The notes beneath the pieces are model-generated. The model had not been told where the DNA came from. It saw nothing but the letters and a program-made list of their open reading frames with translations, and did not search any database. From Deltaproteobacteria bacterium (GTDB lineage Bacteria > Myxococcota > Myxococcia > SLRQ01): a DNA stretch of 64,000 bases. The stretch covers positions 28,756 through 92,755 of the forward strand of contig SLRQ01000025.1 of NCBI GenBank assembly GCA_007130885.1. The letters are read 5' to 3'. The stretch's first letter is position 1; every line of letters begins with the position of its first letter. Of this stretch, positions 38,564 through 46,741 are shown piece after piece. The translations under genes were made by a program, and so were the position numbers.

Positions 38564-41500
38564 CTTTGTCAGCATTCGAGATGGATCCTCGGTGGTCTCC
38601 GCGATCCAATCGGCGAGATGATGCTGCAGCAGTAGCCGATGAAAGCGGGTGTCCGGGGCCAACATCTCGTACACTCCGGTTGCCTCGGCTCGTTCGAACC
38701 CTCGGAACTGTACGTTGCCCGCGCGCCGAAACACCAAGACGTCTGCTAGAGAATCCTGGGCGTCCGCGGGCACGCTGATGAAAAACGAGAGGCTGTCCTC
38801 CAGGTACACGAAAGGCTCTTGGAGATCGCGATGCAACTCGGAGATCTTCACCGTATGCTGGAAGTGGAACCTCGAGGAAAGTGTTTCCTCCACGAATGCC
38901 TCGAGGGCCTCCTCGGATAGCGCTAGCCCGAGGTTATGGATGTCGTTCAGGAGGTGGACCATCTCGGGCGGTTTGCCGTCCCCTCGCCCCATTGCACGAT
39001 GCAGATCGCGGAGAGTCCAACGACCCAGGTCTCTCGCCGTCTCCTCGGCCATGGATAGGTCCTGGTCCCGCACGGCATGGTCCACCTTCGTGGAGAGCGT
39101 CGGAGGTAGAACCAGGCTGTAAGCGGAATCGACGTAGACCAGGAACGGCCATGAAAGGCCGGGGCGCCGTCTTTCGCGCCTCTCCCGCTCTAGATATGCG
39201 TCCATTTTGGCCTTGATTTCGGGGTTGCGTGCCGTGCCGCGGGCGGCCTCGTTGATCTTTTCGCTGATCGCGACGCGGAGAGGACCGAACAGCTTGTCTT
39301 CGAACGAGATGACCTCGGCGCTTGCGCCATGGGAGATGTATATGCCGGTTTCTAGGCCGAAGCCCCGGACGTCACGCCGCCGGTCCTCGAGCACTTTTCT
39401 TCGGGTCGAGGCCTCGCCGCGGGCCCGGCCGAGCTCTTCTCTTAGCTCGGTCAGTTTTCTTTCGTCGGGTTTGCAAAGGAGCTCCGTAAGAGCGGGATCT
39501 CGGTCCTCTGGATCCATTTTTGCCAGGGCGGCTCTGGTGCTTTCATGCCGCTCATGAAGCTGGCGCTTCCATACGTCGAGTCTTTTCAATTGTGTTTCGA
39601 TGTTCGCGCGTAGAGTGTCGTCACAGTCATCCAGCCGGTCTGTAGCCTTTTTTTGGAGCTGATTCAGCTCCTCGAATCTCGCTTCAAACAGGCTCTCCAG
39701 CAGTAGAACCTTTTCGGATTGGGGGATGGCGGCCTTTCGGTTCATTTCGTTTTGAACAGCGTCGATCCGCCGCTGTAACGCCAGTATTTTGCCTCGTGCC
39801 TCCTCCTCCTGCTTCTCGAGGCCCAAGGCAAGCTCGTCCGAGACCGCATCGTCACCTAGACTCGGAGCCGCCGCTTCCAGCCGCTCGGCATACACACAGC
39901 CAATCCTACGCAAGTCCCGCGCAAGGTCGACGAGATCTCGAGTGGAACCCGCGAACGCCGCTGCGTCGCCGAGGAGATTGTGAAGCTCGATTGGCGCTTC
40001 CCCTTTTTCGGTCGAGGTCGGGCCTTGAAAGCGACGTTGCGCTGCTTGCAGAATGGGCTTGTAGAACTGCTCCCGCATGAAGTCGGCCATGACGACCTCC
40101 TTTGCGCGATGAGTTCGGCGAGTGAAGCCCTTTAGGTCTATGAACATCTGTGACTGGACACGACGGCGCATCGGCATCAGGAAGGGGCGACCATCCGACG
40201 ACAGTCTGTACAGGCGTCCCGATTCCCAAGTTTCTGAAAGATCGCTTGGCGAGGTCGAACCATCCCGCGAATGATGCAAATGTCCCCTGGCTTCCTCCAG
40301 CCGGCCGTCGCCGAACCTATCCAAAATGAAGGCGACGAAAGCGGTAAGCCCGATATCAGCGAGCCTGGATGGTGATGGCAGGCCGGCGCAGGAGCGCCGA
40401 ACAGGATCGCCTCTGGACAGAGCATCTATGAGCTCCGTGACCGCTCCGATCCTCTTTCTCCCCGTCTCGTCGGGCCGGTGACCACGACCCAGCATCTCCA
40501 AGTGGCGCCTTATGGCCCCCAGGCTCTTATGGTTGTACATGAGGGCGTCTAGGTCCGAGTCGCGGCGCACCACCGAGGCCACCATCCTTAGCCAATCGGT
40601 TCGGCCGTCGTCGAAATAAGACAACAAGTCACCAAGACGCCGGCGTGCCTCGTAGCGTAAGCCGCCGCGAGCAGCGGCCTCCAATGCCGGTCGATTGGAT
40701 GTGACAGCCTCGCATATTCGTTCTTCAAGGTATGTCGGTTGTGGCTCTCGCTGGAGCACCAGGTCGTAGAACTCCTCGAGCAGGATCGCGGCCTTCGGAG
40801 ATAGTCCCCATGGATTTACGTCGTTTTGCAGTGCCCGCGACTTGATGGAAATGTACGCAAAGGGATTGAGGGTTGTCTGCATGAGCAGCAAGGTATGGCG
40901 TAGATCGACGCCTAGATTCCGGCGCTCGAAGCGTGCTCTGGCTGAACGCAAGGCCACGGCGACGATAGCGAACAAGCAAAGACCTACTGCTTTCTCCAGA
41001 CGCTCGTACGAAAAGCCTCGCAGTGGGATGGCTTTCAAGAAGGCCTTCTTGTCCTCGAGCAAGTTGGCTACGGCGAGAGTTGCTAGATAGGAGTACTGGA
41101 CCTGGCAGCGGTTCTTCACCTCCTCTTCTATGGCTCTTGCAAGCACGGCCGTAAGACCGGAAAGAAGCTGTGCGCCGGAGCCGCCCCTCGCCATCCAAGA
41201 GTCTACCAGTCCGCAGTCGAGGTGCGGATCGGTGCGCGAGGCCAAAAGAACCACCTCTTGCTCTGGGCTGTCGCGCGTCGTGAAGCGAGGGCTCATGCAC
41301 TCCTCGCGCAAAGTCAATTTGGCTCCGAGCGCTTCGTCGGTGGTGGGGGCGAACCGGCGTTGCAGCAGAGCTATTAGATCGGAGACAGCTCTGGAGGCCT
41401 GACGGTCCAACACGTCGTCGAAAGCGAACGGCACCTTCGCCTCCGCAAGGGACTCTCCAAGGCGGAATGGCAGGTCTCGGAACGGAACAATCCAAAAGCG

Positions 41501-41599
41501 AAACAGATCGCGGCGCGTGCCCTCGACATAGGCGAACAGCTCCCGGTAGAGCGAGAGCCTAATCCCGGCTGGCGTGCCGATTGCCGGCAGAGCGCTCAT
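38546..41599 (-). CDS. Large multidomain protein with apparently split class III adenylate/guanylate-cyclase-like domain and coiled-coil insertion
   Basis: Cyclase-like pieces MFIDLKGFTRRT, ELHNLLGDAAAFAG, GLETGIYISHGASAEVISFEDKLFGPLRVAISEKINEAAR, VLVFRRAGNVQFRGFERAEATGVYEML; start placed at MSALPAIGTPAGIRLS. Confidence 0.7.
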   Translation of the reverse strand: MSALPAIGTPAGIRLSLYRELFAYVEGTRRDLFRFWIVPFRDLPFRLGESLAEAKVPFAFDDVLDRQASRAVSDLIALLQRRFAPTTDEALGAKLTLREECMSPRFTTRDSPEQEVVLLASRTDPHLDCGLVDSWMARGGSGAQLLSGLTAVLARAIEEEVKNRCQVQYSYLATLAVANLLEDKKAFLKAIPLRGFSYERLEKAVGLCLFAIVAVALRSARARFERRNLGVDLRHTLLLMQTTLNPFAYISIKSRALQNDVNPWGLSPKAAILLEEFYDLVLQREPQPTYLEERICEAVTSNRPALEAAARGGLRYEARRRLGDLLSYFDDGRTDWLRMVASVVRRDSDLDALMYNHKSLGAIRRHLEMLGRGHRPDETGRKRIGAVTELIDALSRGDPVRRSCAGLPSPSRLADIGLTAFVAFILDRFGDGRLEEARGHLHHSRDGSTSPSDLSETWESGRLYRLSSDGRPFLMPMRRRVQSQMFIDLKGFTRRTHRAKEVVMADFMREQFYKPILQAAQRRFQGPTSTEKGEAPIELHNLLGDAAAFAGSTRDLVDLARDLRRIGCVYAERLEAAAPSLGDDAVSDELALGLEKQEEEARGKILALQRRIDAVQNEMNRKAAIPQSEKVLLLESLFEARFEELNQLQKKATDRLDDCDDTLRANIETQLKRLDVWKRQLHERHESTRAALAKMDPEDRDPALTELLCKPDERKLTELREELGRARGEASTRRKVLEDRRRDVRGFGLETGIYISHGASAEVISFEDKLFGPLRVAISEKINEAARGTARNPEIKAKMDAYLERERRERRRPGLSWPFLVYVDSAYSLVLPPTLSTKVDHAVRDQDLSMAEETARDLGRWTLRDLHRAMGRGDGKPPEMVHLLNDIHNLGLALSEEALEAFVEETLSSRFHFQHTVKISELHRDLQEPFVYLEDSLSFFISVPADAQDSLADVLVFRRAGNVQFRGFERAEATGVYEMLAPDTRFHRLLLQHHLADWIAETTEDPSRMLTKLKTAA

Positions 41600-43206
41600 C
41601 GCCTTCCTCCTCTGTGGGCGCACACGGCGGTCAACCATAGGCGCTCGCCACCGAACCTCTCTGATTTGGCTGCCGCAACGCCAAGTCCCAGCCTGTCGCA
41701 ATCTCCCCGCACGGCAGCCGGTGCTTGGACGAGATCCTCGGGGCGGCCGGCTACGACCACCTCGGCGGAGGCCGTAATGGCGAAGGTGTCGGCCTCCAAT
41801 GCGAGGCGCCTAGCCCTGGCTCTGGCCTCCGGGTCGTCCGGGCGGTCGATTGATGCGAGGTGCTCGGCAAGCTCCAGCGCCACGGAGTCTAGAGCAGGGT
41901 CTCGGGTGGCGGCGGGCCTGCCTTGGAGGCGACGGGTCTCATTGAGTGCGTCCTGTGCACGGTGAAGCAGCCGTGCCGCCACCACTCGCGCGGCGCCGGC
42001 AGTTGATACGGCGGGTCTGGCATCCATGGGGTCCGCGATGATCACCGCCACCCATGTCCTTTGGTTCTTCTTATTTACCGCTACGCCCACGCGACGGGCG
42101 CGTTCATGCTCGATCAGGCGCCGGTGCGCGGGACTATCCAGCAGTCCGGTGAAAGCGGACGCGGCGCTGGGACCGGCGGCCAAGTTTTCCGCGGCCCAAG
42201 CATACGGGTATCCTCGATCGGAGAGCATTGTGGCGACGTCGTCTTTGGGACCGGGCCGATGGACGGGGCGCCCTATGGAGGCGATTCTCTTCGCGCGCTC
42301 GGTGGCGAGGAGGTCCAGCGTGGAGTCTCGTTTGGCAAAAGCAAGGCCTAGGCGCCTTCTATGATCGGTGATGGCTTGATGTATGGCGGCGGTCTCGTCG
42401 CCCGTGATCTCGAAGTCTCGAGTGTTACACTGCGAGGTAAGAGGCGGACCTACTTGAATCGGGGCAATTAGCGCTACCTCCGGCCCCATTCCGGCTTCGA
42501 CCAAGATCTGCAAAGTGTGCCGCCCGGCGGGAAGCGGCTCGGAGCGCACCCTGAAGCCCTTCTCGGTGGTCGTAAGCGGCAGTTCCTCGACCGGCCCTCC
42601 CTCGAGCCCGAGCCATGCTTGCGGCCGGCTGGTCCCTCTTCCCAACCTGGCGTTCACCGAGAGTTCATCATTGGCCTCCAAGTTGGCGGGAAAGGGATCG
42701 ATGTGTACCAGACGGCGAGCAACCAGAAGGATTCCCCAGGGATTATCTTCCTCCGAGGGTGCGATGCTCATGCCTAGGTGAGAGGCTGGGGTACCCATTT
42801 CTTCAACAAGCGATTCCATCCTATTGTAAAGCTTGCCATAGGACGGGCTTCTAATCACTCGGGCACGTACGTGAGCGTCGGCTACACCTTGGCTTCGTAA
42901 TGTCTCCTGGATGAGGCTCGCCGTGGATTCTCGATGTCCGTCGGTCGGATCTTCGAACCCCTCGAGATGACTGGTGAGCAATCGGGCGGCTGCGCAGAGA
43001 GCACCGTCCACGGGAAGGGGCCAGGCCTGCTGCTCGCAAAGCAGGCTGGATGGCGGGCGTGGACCGAAACGCTCGGCGCCTTGATGTGTTTCATGCGGCT
43101 TCGAGGATGCTTCGGCGAACGAGCCCAAAAGGCATGCGGCCACTACCAGAGCCGTGACATGAGGCAACCGGGCGGCCTTAATCTGTCGAAGAATGCGAGC
43201 CATCAT
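41596..43206 (-). CDS. Secreted CAP-superfamily (SCP/PR1-like) protein
   Basis: Signal-like MMARILRQIKAARLPHVTALVVAACLLGSFAEA; IHQAITDHRRRLGLAFAKRDSTLDLLATERAKRIA...YAWAAENLAAGPSAASAFTGLLDSPAHRRLIEHERARRVGVAV; possible second degenerate CAP copy at C-terminus. Confidence 0.8.
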   Translation of the reverse strand: MMARILRQIKAARLPHVTALVVAACLLGSFAEASSKPHETHQGAERFGPRPPSSLLCEQQAWPLPVDGALCAAARLLTSHLEGFEDPTDGHRESTASLIQETLRSQGVADAHVRARVIRSPSYGKLYNRMESLVEEMGTPASHLGMSIAPSEEDNPWGILLVARRLVHIDPFPANLEANDELSVNARLGRGTSRPQAWLGLEGGPVEELPLTTTEKGFRVRSEPLPAGRHTLQILVEAGMGPEVALIAPIQVGPPLTSQCNTRDFEITGDETAAIHQAITDHRRRLGLAFAKRDSTLDLLATERAKRIASIGRPVHRPGPKDDVATMLSDRGYPYAWAAENLAAGPSAASAFTGLLDSPAHRRLIEHERARRVGVAVNKKNQRTWVAVIIADPMDARPAVSTAGAARVVAARLLHRAQDALNETRRLQGRPAATRDPALDSVALELAEHLASIDRPDDPEARARARRLALEADTFAITASAEVVVAGRPEDLVQAPAAVRGDCDRLGLGVAAAKSERFGGERLWLTAVCAHRGGRR

Positions 43207-43619
43207 TGAGAGATGGACATCATAGCACCTAAACCCTAGGATTGTGATTCTGGAGGCGGGCGCAAAAGCCCGTCCCCGTCCCATTCGCGTTTCGCGGAGG
43301 TGGTTGAAGCTCGGCCTGTGCAAGAGACGTTTCGTCCGCGTCCTCGACAAACGGCCGTCTCGCGAATCGCGCATTGCGATACGCACTTGCGCCTGCACGC
43401 GAAGAAGCCTCTTTCCGTCTGTTCACCCCTCCTTCGGGCGGCTACTCGACGATTTGGAAGTAAGGCTGGAGACCGTGACGCGGCCGGCCCACCCTGCTAT
43501 GCTTGATTTTTCAGATCTCTGGGCAAATTATTTAATAGAAGGAGGAGATTCGAGTTTTGTTGAATGCACGCGCTTGGCCTTTGAACGCGATGAGCAGAAA
43601 AACGATAGGAGTCATTGCA

Positions 43620-44165
43620 ATGAGAATGAGATCTCTCGCCATAGTCTTCGTCGTGGCGGCGGCGCTACCGGCTGCCGCGACGACAGTCGTGTATTTGGAC
43701 GTCGACGATCTCACCGAGCGGTCGAATGCCGTCGTACGTGCGAGGGTCTTGGAACGGGAGAGCCGCTGGGACGACGAGGGACGCGGGATCTACACCTTCA
43801 CGACCGTCGAGGTCCTTTCGACCCTGAAGGGCGGAGGCGATGAAACATTGGTCATCCGCCAGCTAGGCGGCGAGGTCGACGGTGTAGGCTCGTTGGTCGC
43901 GGGAGATGCGTCATTCCAAGTTGGCGAGGAAGTGGTCGTGTTCCTGCGCCGAAACCCCGAGGACGCGGTCTTTCATCTCGTCGGGCTCTCACAAGGTAAG
44001 TTCAGCATAGACAGGGAAGGCGATCAGCCGCTGGCTCTTCGCAATCTGTCTGATCTTTCCGTCGGCAGATTCGAGGACGGTAAGTGGGTGTCGGTTCATG
44101 GAGAAACGAGCTCGATCGGCCTGGAGGAGCTAGAACGAGCCATAGCCGATGCCGTGGGGGAGTGA
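43620..44165 (+). CDS. Secreted hypothetical protein
   Basis: MRMRSLAIVFVVAAALPAAATTVVYLDVDDLTERSNAVVRARVLERES signal peptide; precedes matrixin gene. Confidence 0.65.
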   Translation: MRMRSLAIVFVVAAALPAAATTVVYLDVDDLTERSNAVVRARVLERESRWDDEGRGIYTFTTVEVLSTLKGGGDETLVIRQLGGEVDGVGSLVAGDASFQVGEEVVVFLRRNPEDAVFHLVGLSQGKFSIDREGDQPLALRNLSDLSVGRFEDGKWVSVHGETSSIGLEELERAIADAVGE

Positions 44166-44175
44166 GGAGCCTGCA

Positions 44176-45954
44176 ATGCCGATGCTAAGCAAAATGGTGT
44201 TCTTGGTGCTTCTTGTGCTGGCGGCGCCGCTGCCGGCGGAAGCATTTCAGGTCATGCGGACACAGAATGGCTCGGAGGTTCATTGGCCAAGCGATCGAAT
44301 ACCGGTGTCTTACAGAGTGCATCACGCCGGTTCCGCCGACATCCAGGATGGCACGGACCACGCCGCAATCGACGCGGCATTCCAGACCTGGGAACAGGTT
44401 CCTTGCAGTTCACTGGAGTTCGACAAGGGAAGCGACTACACCGGTACGCCGACCTACTCGTGTACGGACGGAAACAACTTGGTCTTCTGGATTGAGAGCA
44501 ACTGGCCGGCGGACTTCGGGCCGGAGGCTATTGGCGTCACGACCATGTGTTACAACCAGCACAACGGTGCTCTCGCCGACGCCGATATCATGTTCAACGG
44601 GGTCAACTTTCAGTGGGCCACCGATGGACGTCCGAACGCGGTCGACGTTCAAAACATCGCGGCTCATGAGATAGGGCACTTCTTCGGGCTCGGCCACAGC
44701 GAGTACCCCGATGCAACCATGTACTATGCCTCCGCCGGCAATGGAGAGACGACCAAGCGTACCTTGCACCCGGATGACGAGGCCGGGATTTGCTACATGT
44801 ACCCCACGGACTGTATTTCCGACGCGGACTGCGACGGGGATTATGTCTGCGTTCGGAACCGCTGCGAGCCGCCGCCGGTCGATACGGTGGGTGTCGGGGA
44901 GGCTTGCGAGAATCACATGGAATGCGAGGAAGGGACGGGGAGCGGACAGGGCTGGTGCCTAAACGAGGTCGAATATGGTTTTCGGGATGGCTACTGCATC
45001 ATTCTGGGGTGCCAACCCGGATCCTGCCCTGCGGGCACCGAGTGCATCGTCATCGGTACGGATCAGGAGACCGGAGATGACCTTTCGGGATGTCTGGCGG
45101 CCTGCGATACCGGCAGCCCCGACTGCCGCGACGGTTACGTTTGCACATGGATAGACGCGGACGATCTGTCGCGTGGGGTGTGCTGGGCGGCGTGCGAGAC
45201 CGACGCGGACTGCGGCCAGAACTACTGTGATACGGACACCGGCCACTGCGTTGGGCACCGGAACGACGTCGCCAGCGTGGGCGATGGGTGCACGGACCAC
45301 GAGCACTGCCCCACCGGAGGGTTCTGTCTGGTCGAATATACAAGCGATGATCCCAGCTATGTCGGACCTCCAGGCGGCTACTGCACCAAGGAGTGCGGTG
45401 CCGGCAGGCCCTGTCCAGCGGGCTCTTCGTGTTACACGATGGAAGGTGGGGGCGGCCCGGTGGCTCTTTGCCTCGCGGACTGTGAAGCAGGCGAGACCGG
45501 CGAGTGCAGACACGGGTACGCCTGCTGGCCTGCTGGTCACGACCCTTCCACGGGTGGCGATATCGGCGCGTGCTGGTTGGCCTGTTCAGAGGATATCCAC
45601 TGCAGCGGGGACGGAAGTCTAGTTTGCAATCACGACACCGGCCTTTGCGAGCCCCCCCGCGAGGATGATGATCCGGGCGACGATGAGCCGGGGGATCCGG
45701 GCGACGATGACGAGCCTGAAAACGGAGAGGACGATGAATCCGGCGATGATGAAGAGGATGACGGCGATACCATGCCGGTTGATCCTCCCGAGGATGACGG
45801 TTCCTCCGATGGTTCCGGCACTGTAGCCTGTGGTGGCTGCAGCGCGGGTGGAGGCGACAGTGGCCTTCTGGCTCTGCTGCTCGTCCTTTGTCTGCTGGCT
45901 TCGAGAACCGGGTGCCGCCGGCTGGAAACTGTCACGAGGACAAACGGGTATTGA
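44176..45954 (+). CDS. Matrixin-type zinc metalloprotease with Cys-rich repeats and MYXO-CTERM-like C-terminal sorting tail
   Basis: AAHEIGHFFGLGHSEYPDATMY (HExxHxxGxxH + Met-turn), Cys-rich repeats, acidic linker, terminal CGGCSAGGGDSGLLALLLVLCLLASRTGCRR. Confidence 0.88.
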   Translation: MPMLSKMVFLVLLVLAAPLPAEAFQVMRTQNGSEVHWPSDRIPVSYRVHHAGSADIQDGTDHAAIDAAFQTWEQVPCSSLEFDKGSDYTGTPTYSCTDGNNLVFWIESNWPADFGPEAIGVTTMCYNQHNGALADADIMFNGVNFQWATDGRPNAVDVQNIAAHEIGHFFGLGHSEYPDATMYYASAGNGETTKRTLHPDDEAGICYMYPTDCISDADCDGDYVCVRNRCEPPPVDTVGVGEACENHMECEEGTGSGQGWCLNEVEYGFRDGYCIILGCQPGSCPAGTECIVIGTDQETGDDLSGCLAACDTGSPDCRDGYVCTWIDADDLSRGVCWAACETDADCGQNYCDTDTGHCVGHRNDVASVGDGCTDHEHCPTGGFCLVEYTSDDPSYVGPPGGYCTKECGAGRPCPAGSSCYTMEGGGGPVALCLADCEAGETGECRHGYACWPAGHDPSTGGDIGACWLACSEDIHCSGDGSLVCNHDTGLCEPPREDDDPGDDEPGDPGDDDEPENGEDDESGDDEEDDGDTMPVDPPEDDGSSDGSGTVACGGCSAGGGDSGLLALLLVLCLLASRTGCRRLETVTRTNGY

Positions 45955-45983
45955 TTATTGAGTTCATCGAGGAGGATGAAAAA

Positions 45984-46739
45984 ATGAGTGTACGGCTGAT
46001 TACTTTGCTCGCGGTCGCGGTATCTTTCGCGGCGACGCGAGCGGACGCCGACAGCCTCTCGCGTTTGGGTCTTACCGGCGAGATACCGCTGGCGGAGCAC
46101 GAGACGGATAGGGCGGATATGATCACGGCGGGCAACCCGGGACCGTATGATGCGAACCTGTTGCTGGTTCTCTCGCTTTTCGATCGCGATCCCAATCCAG
46201 AGGAGCTGGAGCACTTCGAGCCCGGGTTGCGCGAGCAGCTCGAGGCTATAGCGCTGGATGAAGACGTGATGTGCCTGGCCAGGACCCGGGCGCTATCCGC
46301 GCTTGGCTACTTCGATGACGAGCAAGCTTTCGACATCGTCGTGTCGGTGGCCCGGGATGCCGATGCTCTGCACCGGTTGAGGATGTCTGCTCTTTGGACA
46401 CTTGGAAACCGGTTCGAGAACCGAGATGGGCGCGAGCCGATTCTCGAGGAAGCCCTCGGTGAGGCCGATCATACCCTCCGCCTACAGGCGGTCCTCTCTC
46501 TCGCCGAGATCGACACTGAAAAGGCTCACCAGATAATCGATTCGCACAGAATCGCGGAGCGGCATGTCGCGGTTCGTTCCTTTCTGCGTGACTTGTTGGA
46601 GAAGCGGGAGGGAGCCTCGCGGGTCATCTTGCCGGAGGGTGCGCTTAGAGGGCAGCGGGTGATGGAGCTTCGCCCCAGGCCCGATCTGCGCGATGAAGCT
46701 GGGGGCGAGATTGCCCCGGGCAAGAAGGAGGTTCGCTGA
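45984..46739 (+). CDS. Secreted HEAT-repeat-like protein
   Basis: MSVRLITLLAVAVSFAATRADA signal peptide; LARTRALSALGYFDDEQAFDIVVSVARDADALHRLRMSALWTLGNRF. Confidence 0.7.
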   Translation: MSVRLITLLAVAVSFAATRADADSLSRLGLTGEIPLAEHETDRADMITAGNPGPYDANLLLVLSLFDRDPNPEELEHFEPGLREQLEAIALDEDVMCLARTRALSALGYFDDEQAFDIVVSVARDADALHRLRMSALWTLGNRFENRDGREPILEEALGEADHTLRLQAVLSLAEIDTEKAHQIIDSHRIAERHVAVRSFLRDLLEKREGASRVILPEGALRGQRVMELRPRPDLRDEAGGEIAPGKKEVR

Positions 46740-46741
46740 TC

